The notes: a model not told the origin generated them from the sequence alone. Numbered from the stretch's first letter, positions 7,890 to 17,071 are shown. The stretch: DNA of 44,332 nt from Bacillota bacterium (GCA_023412715.1 JAEZCC010000018.1:1-44332); one strand, 5' to 3'. Numbers and translations are program-made.

Positions 7890-8964
7890 CGCTGGTCCCC
7901 TCTTCCTGGTATCTGCGCCGAAGCTGTCCGCAGGAAGCGTCAATGTCCGCTCCCAGGGTCCTTCGGACTGTGGCAGAAATCCCATTCTTTATCAGAACGG
8001 AAAGAAACTTCTGCAAAGCTTCTTTCCTGCTTTTTTCAAACGGAGAGCCCTGCACGCGGTTGACCGGAATCAGATTGACGTGGCACAGCATCCCGTGCAG
8101 GCGCCCGGCAAGCTCCTGCGCGCAGCGTTCGCTGTCGTTGACCTCGTCTATCATGGCGTATTCGAACGAAATGCGACGCCCCGTCTTCTGCAGGTAAACC
8201 CGGCACGCGGCCAGAAGCTCTTCCACGTTCCACCGGCGGTTTACGGGCATAAGCCGGGAACGGATGCGGTCGTTCGGCGCGTGGAGGGAAACCGAAAGCG
8301 TCAGCTGATAGTTTTTCTGCGCAAGGTCATAAATGCGGTCGACGATTCCGCACGTGGAAAGGGAAATATGGCGCATGCCGATATTCATGCCGTCTTCGGA
8401 AGAAACAAGGTCCAGAAAGCGGGTCACGTTTTCGTAATTGTCAAGCGGTTCCCCCATGCCCATCAGAACCACATTGGAGATGCGGACGCCCATGTCCTTC
8501 TGGGCCGACTGGATCTGCGCGAGCAGTTCGGAGGCGGAAAGATTCCTTGAAAAGCCGCTTTTCCCCGTGGCGCAGAACGAACAGTCCATCTTGCAGCCCA
8601 CCTGCGAAGAAATACAGATGGTCCACCCGTATTTGTAGCGCATCAGCACGCTCTCCACCAGCTGGCCGTCGTGCATGCGGAACAGGTATTTCACCGTGTC
8701 GTCCAGCCGGGAACAGAGTTTCCGCTCGATGCGGGCGGAAGCTATGTAATTTTTCTCCGCCAGCGTGCGGCGAAAAGACGCCGGCAGATCCGTCATTTCA
8801 TCGAAGGAAGCCACGCCGCGCGCAAGCCAGCGGTAAACCTGAAGCGCGCGGAACGGCGGCTGGCCTTCCGCGGCAAAACGCGTTTTCAGTTCTTCGAGCG
8901 AAGCCGATTTGATATCCTCAAGGCCCAACGGCATTCTCCCTGCTTTCTTCAGAAAAAATCGCAT
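7876..8964 (-). CDS. rlmN: RlmN, 23S rRNA/tRNA adenine-C2 methyltransferase
   Basis: A radical-SAM enzyme that methylates C2 of A2503 in 23S rRNA and A37 of some tRNAs. The 362 residues carry the CxxxCxxC cluster motif at Cys124, Cys128 and Cys131, the nearby Cys117 (CISSQVGC) and the catalytic cysteine at about 345 in DIDASCGQL. These are the two non-cluster cysteines of the family mechanism. GMGEPLDNY is the SAM-binding motif. An internal ATG eleven codons in (MPLGLEDIK) is an alternative start, but its ribosome site is too close. It lies 39 nt after rsmB, the normal neighbour. Confidence 0.95.
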   Translation of the reverse strand: MRFFLKKAGRMPLGLEDIKSASLEELKTRFAAEGQPPFRALQVYRWLARGVASFDEMTDLPASFRRTLAEKNYIASARIERKLCSRLDDTVKYLFRMHDGQLVESVLMRYKYGWTICISSQVGCKMDCSFCATGKSGFSRNLSASELLAQIQSAQKDMGVRISNVVLMGMGEPLDNYENVTRFLDLVSSEDGMNIGMRHISLSTCGIVDRIYDLAQKNYQLTLSVSLHAPNDRIRSRLMPVNRRWNVEELLAACRVYLQKTGRRISFEYAMIDEVNDSERCAQELAGRLHGMLCHVNLIPVNRVQGSPFEKSRKEALQKFLSVLIKNGISATVRRTLGADIDASCGQLRRRYQEEGTSVEGL

Positions 8965-9003
8965 GCTGCCCGCCCGGGGCGTTCCCCTGCAAAAGATAAG
9001 AGC

Positions 9004-10356
9004 CTAAGGGCGAGGCCTGCGGAAAGCCGAGATAAAAAAGCCGTCGGTCCCGCATGCCTGAGGGAACAGCGTCAGCTGATTGTCCGGCTCCGGGGCCAGA
9101 CGGCCCACCGGCCCCGGCAGCGGCAGCGGCAGCGGAAGAGGGGAAAACTCACTGTGTTCCGTCAGAAAACGCCCAGCCACGCCGGAATTTTCCGCCGGAT
9201 TCAGCGTACAGGTGGAGTACACCAGCACCCCGCCGGGTTTGACAAGGCGGGACGATCTACAGAGTATACGGTACTGCAAATCGGGCAGGCTGTCAAGTGC
9301 AGATGGAAATTTATAGCGTATTTCGGGCTTCCTGCGCAGGACACCCAGCCCGGAGCACGGCACGTCGCACAGCACGCGGTCCGCGGGCGCGGGATCGTTT
9401 TCCTCCGCCTCCGCCGCGGCGTCCCGGACCTGCGCGCGGACTGCGGAAAGCCCAAGGCGCGCCGCGCCCTGCCGGATCAGCTCCGTCCGCGGCTCGTATT
9501 TGTCAAAAGCGAGGACCTCGCCCCGGTTTTCCATCAGCTCCGCCATGGTGAACGATTTCCCGCCCGGCGCGGCACAGACGTCCAGGACCCGCTCGCCCGG
9601 CTTCGGGCCGAGAACGCGGCAGCACAGCTGCGAGGAAAGATCCTGCACATGGAACAGGCCGTCCCGGTAGGCGGCCGTGCCCGGCAGACTGCCCGGCGTG
9701 TCGAGGCGGACGGCGTTTTCCGGGAACGGCGCCGGAGCAGCCTTGACGTTCTCCCCGGCCAGCCGTTTTATTAATTGTTCCTCTGAAATCCGGGTATTAT
9801 TCACCCGCGCAAAAATAGACGGCCTGCAGAGCAGGCTTTCGAGGATGCCGTCCGCAATGGATTCCCCGTACGCGCCCTGCCAGAAAGCGATCAGTTCCTC
9901 CGGGCAGGAATAGAAAACGCTGCGGTACCGCAGGGGCTCCCGCTCCCTGTCGGGGAAAGCGGCGCGGCCTGGGTCGCGCAGATAGCTGCGGAGAACGGCG
10001 TTGACAAAACCCGCGGAGCGGGCCGCGCCGTGCCTTCTGGCCAGGTTGACCGATTCATTCACGGCGGCGGAAGGCGGGATCTTTTCGAGAAAGCGGATCT
10101 GGTACAGCCCGATCCGCAGAATTTCACGCACGGCGGGGGACATCTTCCGCACAGGAATTTTGGAAAAGAAGCCGATGACGTAATCCAGCGTCAGGCGCCG
10201 CTCCAGCACCCCGTAGAAAATCGCCGTGGCGAGCGATCGGTCAAGCGGATCCGGGCCCATGGCGTCAAGCTCCGCATTCAGCACAAGGTTGGAATAGCCC
10301 TCCTGCCCTTCCACGCGCAGAAGGGCCTTCAGCGCCGCCGCGCGCGCGTTCGGCAT
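9004..10356 (-). CDS. rsmB: RsmB, 16S rRNA cytosine-967 C5-methyltransferase
   Basis: The 450-residue protein has an N-terminal NusB-like domain (about 1-140) and a C-terminal Rossmann methyltransferase. Motif I is VLDVCAAPGGKS, motif IV is DVPCSGLGVLRRKPEIRYK and motif VI is YSTCTLNPAEN, which supplies both cysteines of the m5C mechanism. Near the C-terminus there is a run PLPLPLPLPGP encoded by a short repeat of GGCAGC units. The start overlaps the yugP stop by one base (TGATG). In Bacillus the gene sits between fmt and rlmN; here yugP is inserted before it. Confidence 0.94.
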   Translation of the reverse strand: MPNARAAALKALLRVEGQEGYSNLVLNAELDAMGPDPLDRSLATAIFYGVLERRLTLDYVIGFFSKIPVRKMSPAVREILRIGLYQIRFLEKIPPSAAVNESVNLARRHGAARSAGFVNAVLRSYLRDPGRAAFPDREREPLRYRSVFYSCPEELIAFWQGAYGESIADGILESLLCRPSIFARVNNTRISEEQLIKRLAGENVKAAPAPFPENAVRLDTPGSLPGTAAYRDGLFHVQDLSSQLCCRVLGPKPGERVLDVCAAPGGKSFTMAELMENRGEVLAFDKYEPRTELIRQGAARLGLSAVRAQVRDAAAEAEENDPAPADRVLCDVPCSGLGVLRRKPEIRYKFPSALDSLPDLQYRILCRSSRLVKPGGVLVYSTCTLNPAENSGVAGRFLTEHSEFSPLPLPLPLPGPVGRLAPEPDNQLTLFPQACGTDGFFISAFRRPRP

Positions 10357-11060
10357 CAGTCGCTGTTCCGCCGGCTGCCGGCGAGGAACAGAAGCCGCAG
10401 CAGCATCAGGATGGCGGTAAAGCTTGCGGCGAGGTAAGTCATGGCGGCGGCGGCCAGCACGCGCCGTGCGCCCTCGAGCTCGTCAGGGTACAGGATGCCC
10501 GTCTCGTCCAGCGCTTTCAGCGCCCTTGAGCTCGCGTTGAACTCCACCGGAAGCGTGATCAGCTGAAACAGCACGGCAAGGCAGTACAGGGCGATGCCGG
10601 CATAAACGACAAAGTCGTAGCGCGTCGGGAGGATCAGCCCGAAAATAACGATCGGGACCGCAAGCCGGGAACCGATGTTGGTGACCGGCACCAGGGCGGT
10701 GCGCAGCTTGTTGGGAAAATAACCGGCCGCTTCCTGCGCGGCGTGCCCTGCTTCGTGCGCCGCGACGCCCACGGCCGCGACGGAGGTGGAGCCGTAGACG
10801 TCCTGCGAAAGGCTGATGACCCCGCCGCGTGGGTCGAAATTGTCGGTCAGGCTTCCGGCGATCTGCCGGATGGAAATGCCGGAGGCCCCGCCGTGGCGCG
10901 CGACGGTCTCGGCGGCCTGGGCGCCGGTAATGCGGCGCGCCGTGCCCATCTTCGAATATTTTTCAAAGGTGGATTTCACGCGGTACTGCGCGAACATGGT
11001 GACGATCAGCGCAGGGATCATGAAAATGAAATAGGTATAGTCAAAATAATAAAATCCCAT
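10356..11060 (-). CDS. yugP: YugP-type membrane zinc metallopeptidase
   Basis: The 234-residue protein starts at the ATG at 11060 (MGFYYFDYTYFIF) after CGGAGG at 7 nt. It has an N-terminal membrane segment, a zinc-protease motif HEAGHAAQ in the middle, and three further hydrophobic segments (around the PIVIFGLILP, AGIALYCLAVLF and AAMTYLAASFTAILMLLRL stretches). The asparagine in VEFNAS near the third segment is typical of this family (PF04298). The substrate is not established. Its place between fmt and rsmB is common in clostridia and suggests co-expression, not a shared pathway. Confidence 0.9.
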   Translation of the reverse strand: MGFYYFDYTYFIFMIPALIVTMFAQYRVKSTFEKYSKMGTARRITGAQAAETVARHGGASGISIRQIAGSLTDNFDPRGGVISLSQDVYGSTSVAAVGVAAHEAGHAAQEAAGYFPNKLRTALVPVTNIGSRLAVPIVIFGLILPTRYDFVVYAGIALYCLAVLFQLITLPVEFNASSRALKALDETGILYPDELEGARRVLAAAAMTYLAASFTAILMLLRLLFLAGSRRNSD

Positions 11061-11074
11061 TGAAAGCCTCCGTT

Positions 11075-12004
11075 TTATCCGGGCAGGACGACCCCCTGCG
11101 CGGAATGCCCGCGCAGAAACTCGCCGCCGCGCATTTTCTTTCCGCCTTCCGGCTGCACATCGAGCAGTTCCAGAACAGTCCCTTCGCCGCAGATGACGAG
11201 AAAAGCGCCCTCTTCCGAAAAGATCATCCCAGGCAGGCCGGCTGCGGTCTGCGGCGCAACGCGGGTGCGGCAGATTTTGAGCGTCCGCCCGCGGAATACC
11301 GTGCTGGCGCCCGGCCACGGGAAAAGGGCGCGCACCTGGTTATGGATCTGCAGCGCCGTGCGGTTCCAGTCGACCGGGGACATCTGCCGCGTGATCATGG
11401 GGGCGTAGCTCGACTGGCCGTCGTCCTGCGGGACCGGGTGCAAGGCGCCCTCTTCCGCGGTCTGGAGCGTCCGCACAAGAAGCTCCGCGCCGAGATTGGA
11501 AAGCCTCCCGGTCAGCTCCTCCGCGGTCTCCTCCGGGAAAATGGGGGTGGACATCTGCAGAAGGATGTCGCCGGTGTCGAGGCCCGCGGCCATCTGCATA
11601 GTCGTTACGCCGGTGCGCGGCTCCCCGTTCAGAACAGCCGCCTGAATGGGCGCCGCCCCGCGGTATTTCGGCAGAAGGGAGGCGTGCACGTTGACGCAGC
11701 CGAACTTCGGCGCGCCGAGGATGCCTTTCGGCAGGATCTTGCCGTAGGCGGCGACAGCAATCACGTCGGGCGCAATCTGTTCAATCTGTCTGAGGGCGGC
11801 GCCGTCTTTCAGAGTCGCCGGCTGGTAAACGGGAATCCCCTCCATGCGCGCAAGGACCTTGACCGGCGGGGGCGTGACCACCATCTTCCGCCCCTGCGGT
11901 TTGTCCGGCTGCGTGAAAACCGCCGCGACCTCATGGCCCTCGCGGAGCAGGGCCTGCAGAGGCGGGACGGCAAAGCTGGGGGTGCCCATAAAAACGATGC
12001 GCAT
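11075..12004 (-). CDS. fmt: methionyl-tRNA formyltransferase
   Basis: Fmt formylates initiator Met-tRNA with 10-formyl-tetrahydrofolate. The 309 residues begin MRIVFMGTPSFA and contain the family signatures QPDKPQGR, the catalytic block NVHASLLPKYRGAAPIQ with Asn-His, and GLDTGDIL. The C-terminal domain that clamps the tRNA follows from about residue 205. The start overlaps the def stop by one base (TAATG). Fmt and Def act in sequence at the start and end of the N-formyl cycle. Confidence 0.97.
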   Translation of the reverse strand: MRIVFMGTPSFAVPPLQALLREGHEVAAVFTQPDKPQGRKMVVTPPPVKVLARMEGIPVYQPATLKDGAALRQIEQIAPDVIAVAAYGKILPKGILGAPKFGCVNVHASLLPKYRGAAPIQAAVLNGEPRTGVTTMQMAAGLDTGDILLQMSTPIFPEETAEELTGRLSNLGAELLVRTLQTAEEGALHPVPQDDGQSSYAPMITRQMSPVDWNRTALQIHNQVRALFPWPGASTVFRGRTLKICRTRVAPQTAAGLPGMIFSEEGAFLVICGEGTVLELLDVQPEGGKKMRGGEFLRGHSAQGVVLPG

Positions 12005-12510
12005 TATTTAACTTCCTCCGACGGTTTTGAAGAATTCAAACGCTCCAGTTCCTCTTCCGTGAGCATATGCGTCACATGCTCCAGGAACAGGACGCCGTCC
12101 AGATGGTCGATCTCATGGCAGGAGGCGACGGCGAGAAGATCCTCGGCGTCGTATTCGAAAAACTTGCCGCTGCGGTCCTGCGCGCGCACCCGCACATGCT
12201 TCGGCCTCACGGTTTTTCCCCATTTGCCGGGAATGGAAAGACAGCCCTCCAGGGCCTCCTGCTCCCCGTCTTTTTCAAGGACGACCGGGTTGACAAGCTC
12301 CTTGATTCCGTCGCCCACATCGACGACGACGGCGCGGCGCAGGACTCCGACCTGAATTGCCGCCAGGCCCACTCCGTTCGCCTCGTGCAGCGTGTCGGCC
12401 ATATCGTCCAGAAGAACGGCAAGACGTCTGTCGAATTTTTCGACCGGGCGGCATTTTTTGCGAAGAAAGGCCCCGTCTTTGTCCTCCGTCAAAATATTTC
12501 GTGTGGCCAC
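12004..12510 (-). CDS. def: peptide deformylase
   Basis: Def removes the formyl group from nascent proteins. The 168 residues have the three diagnostic motifs: GVGLAAIQVG (about 46-55), EGCLSIP with metal-ligand Cys90, and HEIDHLDG with His132, Glu133 and His136. The start is a GTG at 12510 after GGAGGAG at 6 nt. The metal set is that of an active enzyme. It is coupled to fmt by a one-base overlap. Confidence 0.97.
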   Translation of the reverse strand: MATRNILTEDKDGAFLRKKCRPVEKFDRRLAVLLDDMADTLHEANGVGLAAIQVGVLRRAVVVDVGDGIKELVNPVVLEKDGEQEALEGCLSIPGKWGKTVRPKHVRVRAQDRSGKFFEYDAEDLLAVASCHEIDHLDGVLFLEHVTHMLTEEELERLNSSKPSEEVK

Positions 12511-12537
12511 TCTAGACTCCTCCTGTCACAGATAAAA

Positions 12538-14997
12538 TCACAAAATCGACTCAGGGTTCATATCGGAAAAAGCGGTGACGCCGGCATGCTCTCTTCCGGA
12601 CGGAAACCAGACCAGAAGCCTGCGGATCATCTCGCGCAGCTGCCGGGTATTCCTGCATTTTATCATCAGCTTATAGCGGTATTTGCCGCTGACCCTGCCG
12701 ACAGACGCCGGCGACGGGTTCAGCACGCGCATCGGCTGACCGGGGTAATCCCGCTGCGCCGTCTCGCGCAGCTTCTGAAGAAAATCCACGCTGGCGGCCC
12801 GCACCTTCCTTTCATCCGTGCCGACGAACCCGACCATGCAGATATCGGCGAACGGCGGGTACAGCAGCTGCCGGCGCAGGGCGATTTCCCCATTGTAAAA
12901 CCCGGGGTAATTCTGCTCCGCGGCCAGGCGGATGATTTTGTTCTCCGGCGTAAACGTCTGGATGATCGCCCGCCCGCTATACCGGCCCCTTCCGGAGCGC
13001 CCCACCACCTGCGTCAGAAGGTCGAACGCCCGCTCGTAGCTGCGGAAGTCGTCGCCGTAAAGCGCCTGGTCGGCGGAAAGCACGCCCACGAGCGTGACGT
13101 TTTCAAAATCCAGCCCTTTGGCAACCATCTGCGTGCCGACGATGATGTCATACTCCCCGTCGGCAAACTGTTTCAGCTTTTTGTCGTAGGCGAAGCGGGT
13201 CATGGTCGAATCCGCGTCCAGCCTCAGGATGCCGGCCTGCGGCAGCAGCTCCGAAAGCTGCTGCTGCGCCCGCTGCGTGCCGAACCCGGAATAGCTGACG
13301 GCCTCTTCGTGGCAATAGGGACATTCCTTTGTAAAAGGGATGGAAAAGCCGCAGTAGTGGCACATCAGCCGCCGATTCGCCGCGTGATAGGTCAGCGTGA
13401 TGCTGCAGTTCGGGCAGGTCAGCACGTGGCCGCACGCGCGGCAGGACACAAACGTGTTGTACCCCCTCCGGTTCAGCAGCAGGATGGACTGCTTTTTGCA
13501 GGCGAGGTTTTCCTGCAGGGCCTCCAGAAGCCTGGAACTGAAAATCGTGCGGTTGCCCTGCTCCAGCTCGCCGTTCATGTCCACGACATCGACCTGCGGC
13601 AGCCGGGCCTCCCCGTAGCGGGCGGGCAGAACGTTAAAGCTGTACCGCCCGCTCTGCGCAAAATAGTAGCTTTCAACGGACGGCGTGGCCGAGGAAAGGA
13701 CCAGAAGCGCCTTGTGGTAGGCGCAGCGGTATTTTGCAACGTCGCGCGCATGGTACCGGGGCGACGACTCGGACTTATAGGTGCTTTCCTGTTCCTCGTC
13801 CATAATGATGATCCCGATGCTTTTAAGCGGCGCGAAGACCGCGGAGCGCGTGCCGACCACAATCGACGCGTCGCCGGCTTTGACGCGCTTCCACTCGTCC
13901 ATGCGCTCCGCGAGCGTGAGTCCGCTGTGGAAGACGGCGACGCACGCCCCGTAACGCGAGCGGAACAGCGAAACCGTCTGCGGGGTGAGCGAAATTTCCG
14001 GCACCATGACAACGACCCCGCGGCCGTCTTCCCTCGCCCGGTCGATCAGCCGCATGAAGACGGAGGTCTTGCCGCTGCCGGTCACGCCGTAAAGCAGGGC
14101 GGTGCCGCCTTTCCCGGCCCGGTACTGGGCCAGCAGGTTCCGGTAGGCCGTCTGCTGCTCGTCGGAAAGCTGAAAGTCACTGTCGCGGCTCTCCGGCGGC
14201 ACGGACGCATACGGATTGCGGTATACCTCAACATCATAATACTGCGCGAGGCCCTTTTTGACAAGCGCATTCACGACGGATGCGGTCACTCCGGAAAAAT
14301 AGCACAGCTCTTTGAGGGAAGCGGAACCGGCGTCCGTCAGAATCTTGACGACGGCTTTCTGCTTCGGCGTCAGCTTCTGCGCGCCGCCCGCGCCGGAAAG
14401 GCGGACCATTTTCTGCGTGGCGTCGCGGATATGCCTGACGGCCCCGCTGTTTTTCAGCAGGATCCCCTTGTGCAGCAGCCGTTCGGGGACGTCGCTTTCC
14501 GGAACGAGGCCCATCCGCCGCAGGAGCGTATCCCGGCGGACGAACCCCTTCGCATCGGCAAGGAAGCGGACGGCCTGCCGCTCTTCGCCGTCAAGGCCGG
14601 ACAGGTCCAGCTCGTTTTCCGGCTTTGCCAGAGCGTACTCCGTTTTCAGCTTCAGCTCGACGCCGGAAGGGAAAAACAGCCTTGCAGCTTCAAAAAGGGT
14701 GCAGAACGTGTGTTCGGAGATCCAAAAAACAAGGCCCACGGCTTCCGCAGACAGAAGCGGGGCCCGGTCGAGGACCGAAAGCACGTTTTTCAGTTTTTCC
14801 CGCTGCACGTCCGGCTGCTCTTCCAGGCCGAGCACGACCCCCACGCGCTTCGCGTTGGAGGCGCCGAACGGCACGACGACCCTGCAGCCCACAAGCCCGC
14901 CGGAGCGCAGGGCATCCGGCACAAGGTAGTCAAACGCCCTGTCAAAGTGATAAACGGCGTTTTCCACCGCGATCTTCGCAACGGCCGCCACATTCAT
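12538..14997 (-). CDS. priA: PriA, primosomal replication-restart helicase
   Basis: PriA reloads the replisome at stalled forks. The 819-residue protein starts at ATG 14997 (MNVAAVAKIAVENAV). The upstream extension overlaps rpoZ out of frame and is discarded. It shows the N-terminal DNA-binding and winged-helix regions, Walker A GVTGSGKTSVF, a zinc-binding block with CRACG, CPNCS, CHYCGF and CPYC, and helicase C-terminal motifs including QVVGRSGRG. The Walker B box reads DEEQ, where most PriA proteins have DEEH. The neighbouring coaBC of Bacillus is missing. Confidence 0.95.
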   Translation of the reverse strand: MNVAAVAKIAVENAVYHFDRAFDYLVPDALRSGGLVGCRVVVPFGASNAKRVGVVLGLEEQPDVQREKLKNVLSVLDRAPLLSAEAVGLVFWISEHTFCTLFEAARLFFPSGVELKLKTEYALAKPENELDLSGLDGEERQAVRFLADAKGFVRRDTLLRRMGLVPESDVPERLLHKGILLKNSGAVRHIRDATQKMVRLSGAGGAQKLTPKQKAVVKILTDAGSASLKELCYFSGVTASVVNALVKKGLAQYYDVEVYRNPYASVPPESRDSDFQLSDEQQTAYRNLLAQYRAGKGGTALLYGVTGSGKTSVFMRLIDRAREDGRGVVVMVPEISLTPQTVSLFRSRYGACVAVFHSGLTLAERMDEWKRVKAGDASIVVGTRSAVFAPLKSIGIIIMDEEQESTYKSESSPRYHARDVAKYRCAYHKALLVLSSATPSVESYYFAQSGRYSFNVLPARYGEARLPQVDVVDMNGELEQGNRTIFSSRLLEALQENLACKKQSILLLNRRGYNTFVSCRACGHVLTCPNCSITLTYHAANRRLMCHYCGFSIPFTKECPYCHEEAVSYSGFGTQRAQQQLSELLPQAGILRLDADSTMTRFAYDKKLKQFADGEYDIIVGTQMVAKGLDFENVTLVGVLSADQALYGDDFRSYERAFDLLTQVVGRSGRGRYSGRAIIQTFTPENKIIRLAAEQNYPGFYNGEIALRRQLLYPPFADICMVGFVGTDERKVRAASVDFLQKLRETAQRDYPGQPMRVLNPSPASVGRVSGKYRYKLMIKCRNTRQLREMIRRLLVWFPSGREHAGVTAFSDMNPESIL

Positions 14998-15013
14998 CGC
15001 CTCTTGCAAGCGG

Positions 15014-15232
15014 TCAGGTGTCGGTGTCGTCGTTGGGGTTGTTCTGTTCAACCATCGTATATTTATGATGGACGTATTCCTGAACCGCCAGCTCGACCGG
15101 TTTCTCGTCCAGAATGTCCCGGTTCTTTTCCGCGTCCTCCGCAATCTGCCTCGCGCGTTTGGAAACGGCGATCACAAGGGAATAGCGGCTCTGCTTGGGG
15201 GTCAGGATCAGGTCTGCAATCGGTTTAATCAT
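15014..15232 (-). CDS. rpoZ: RNA polymerase omega subunit
   Basis: Omega stabilises the beta-prime subunit during RNA polymerase assembly. I chose ATG 15232 (MIKPIADLILT), which overlaps the gmk stop and follows AAAGGATG; this gives 72 residues. SRYSLVIAVSKRARQI and KPVELAVQEY are the conserved omega segments. The C-terminus is an acidic Asn/Asp/Thr tail. It lies between gmk and priA in the usual order. Confidence 0.93.
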   Translation of the reverse strand: MIKPIADLILTPKQSRYSLVIAVSKRARQIAEDAEKNRDILDEKPVELAVQEYVHHKYTMVEQNNPNDDTDT

Positions 15233-15836
15233 GTTCAAGCATCCTTTCAATCAGTTGCGCATTCCGTTCTGTGCGGTGCTTTTCCGCATGCAGAATCTCG
15301 CGGATGCGGGCCGCGGCAAGCTCAAAGGAATCGTTCACGACGACGTAATCGTAATTTTTGGCCTCCGGAATTTCCCGGCGGGCCGTCTCGAGGCGTTTGC
15401 GGACCGTCTCGTCGGACTCGGTCCCGCGCTTGTGCAGGCGGCGCTCCAACTCCTGCATGGAAGGGGGCAGGATGAAGATGCCGACCGCGTCCGGGCACTT
15501 CTTTCTCACCTGGGCGCCGCCCTGGACCTCGATGTCGAGAATCACGTCGATCCCCTGCGAGGTCCACTCGCGGATCGGGGCCGCCGGCGTGCCGTAATAA
15601 TTTTCGCAGTATTCCGCGCTTTCAAGCATTTCTCCGGCGTCTACCATCCGTTTAAATTCTTCCCGGGATATAAAATAATATTCTCTGCCGTCCTGCTCGC
15701 CGGGCCTCGGCGCGCGCGTCGTGGCGGAAACGGAAAACCGGATGGGTCCGCCGCCCGAGAGCAGCGATTTCAGCACGGTCCCCTTTCCCGTTCCGGACGG
15801 GCCGGAAAGGATCACCAGCAGGCCCTTATTCGCCAT
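15225..15836 (-). CDS. gmk: guanylate kinase
   Basis: Gmk phosphorylates GMP to GDP with ATP. The 203 residues have the P-loop GPSGTGKGT (about 12-20), the GMP-binding segment SATTRAPRPGEQDGREYYF, and DIEVQGGAQV. The ATG at 15836 lies inside the last codons of remA (11-nt overlap), with AGGAGGAA upstream. Its end overlaps the start of rpoZ. Length and motifs are those of a normal enzyme. Confidence 0.97.
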   Translation of the reverse strand: MANKGLLVILSGPSGTGKGTVLKSLLSGGGPIRFSVSATTRAPRPGEQDGREYYFISREEFKRMVDAGEMLESAEYCENYYGTPAAPIREWTSQGIDVILDIEVQGGAQVRKKCPDAVGIFILPPSMQELERRLHKRGTESDETVRKRLETARREIPEAKNYDYVVVNDSFELAAARIREILHAEKHRTERNAQLIERMLEHD

Positions 15837-16104
15837 CGTCTTCGAGTTCCTCCTCGTCGATATCGCCGCGCTCGTCGTTCAGGCGGTTGGCGACCGTTTC
15901 CGGCTGGACCGCCGACAGAATCACGTGGTCGCTGTCGGTGATGATGACCGCGCGGGTGCGCCGCCCGTAGGTCGCGTCGATCAGGGTGCCGCGCTCCTTC
16001 GCGTCCTGGATGATTCGTTTGATGGGCGCGGATTCCGGGCTGACGATTGCAACGAGCCTGTTTGCGGAAACCATGTTTCCGAAACCGATATTGATCAGTT
16101 TCAT
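15826..16104 (-). CDS. remA: RemA/DUF370 regulatory DNA-binding protein
   Basis: RemA is a small DNA-binding activator of matrix and osmoprotection genes in Bacillus. The 92 residues begin MKLINIGFGNMVSANR and contain the conserved GRRTRAVIITDSDHVILSA core. The C-terminus has an acidic extension (DIDEEELEDDGE). The ATG follows AAGGGAGA at about 6 nt. Position between yicC and gmk is the widespread Firmicute order. Whether it controls matrix genes in this organism cannot be told from the window. Confidence 0.93.
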   Translation of the reverse strand: MKLINIGFGNMVSANRLVAIVSPESAPIKRIIQDAKERGTLIDATYGRRTRAVIITDSDHVILSAVQPETVANRLNDERGDIDEEELEDDGE

Positions 16105-16134
16105 ATGATTTCTCCCTTTTGCTTCTGTTTTTCC

Positions 16135-17013
16135 TTACTCGATGTTCTGTATCTGCTCGCGGATCTTTTCGATTTCCGCTTTCATGTCCACAACGATGTG
16201 GGAAATCTCGGCGTCCACGCACTTGGAGCCGATGGTGTTCGTTTCGCGGTTCATCTCCTGGGTCAGAAAATCGAGCCTGCGTCCCACGGCGCCGCCGGAC
16301 TCCATCAGCCCGTCGAACTGGGAGACGTGGCTGCGCAGCCGCACGGTTTCTTCCGTGACGGAAACTTTGTCGGCAAAAATGGCCGCTTCCGTCAGGATCC
16401 TCTGCTCGTCGACCCCGGCGCCGTCAAGCAGCGCGCTGAGGCGTTCCGTAAACTTTTGCCGGAATTCCTCGACCGTTTTCGGCGAACGCTCCTCGATTTT
16501 CGCGACGGCCTGCAGAATGGCCTGCGTGCGCGCGGCGAGATCTTCCTTCAGACGGGCGCCCTCGGCTTCCCGCATGGCCAAAAGCGGAACGACCGCCTTC
16601 CGGAGGACTCCGCCGACCTGCTCCCAGACTTTTTCTTCGTCTTCCGGGGCATGGCGGACGGTGAAAATATCCTGATACCGGGCGACGGCGCCGACCGTGA
16701 TGTCGTCCGGCAGGCCGTACGCGTCTTTCAGCTCGTGCAGGGCGGCCAGGTACCCGGCCGCCAGGGAACGGTTCACAGTGACCTCGGCCTGCGTGTCGTC
16801 CATCGTCTCAAGAGAAACGAGCACGTCTATTTTACCGCGCGTCACGTTTTTTTGCAGGTATGTTTTGACCCTGTCTTCCAGAAAGCCGTATCCGCGAGAG
16901 ATGCGGGCGCTGAAATCAAAGAACCTGTGGTTGACGGATTTGATCTCGACGAGGATATCGCGTCCTTCGACGATCTCTTCGGCCCTGCCGAAACCCGTCA
17001 TGCTTTTTATCAT
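16135..17013 (-). CDS. yicC: YicC-family endoribonuclease
   Basis: The 292-residue protein from ATG 17013 starts MIKSMTGFGRAEE, the invariant YicC N-terminus, and ends with the DUF1732 helical domain (ETNTIGSK and a coiled tail). Family members are reported to be endoribonucleases that affect RNA stability. A TTG two codons upstream is a possible alternative start. It is the first gene of the long minus-strand run, about 130 nt downstream of a strong sigma-A promoter. Confidence 0.92.
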   Translation of the reverse strand: MIKSMTGFGRAEEIVEGRDILVEIKSVNHRFFDFSARISRGYGFLEDRVKTYLQKNVTRGKIDVLVSLETMDDTQAEVTVNRSLAAGYLAALHELKDAYGLPDDITVGAVARYQDIFTVRHAPEDEEKVWEQVGGVLRKAVVPLLAMREAEGARLKEDLAARTQAILQAVAKIEERSPKTVEEFRQKFTERLSALLDGAGVDEQRILTEAAIFADKVSVTEETVRLRSHVSQFDGLMESGGAVGRRLDFLTQEMNRETNTIGSKCVDAEISHIVVDMKAEIEKIREQIQNIE

Positions 17014-17071
17014 CAACAATCATTCCTAAAGCCATAAATTCAGACAGACGCGGGGATGCAGCGCAGTCCGC

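Noticed and set aside
12067..15228. A 1053-codon open frame antisense to def, priA and rpoZ
   Set aside because: It covers three well-supported genes and their gaps, and its composition is that of a shadow frame.
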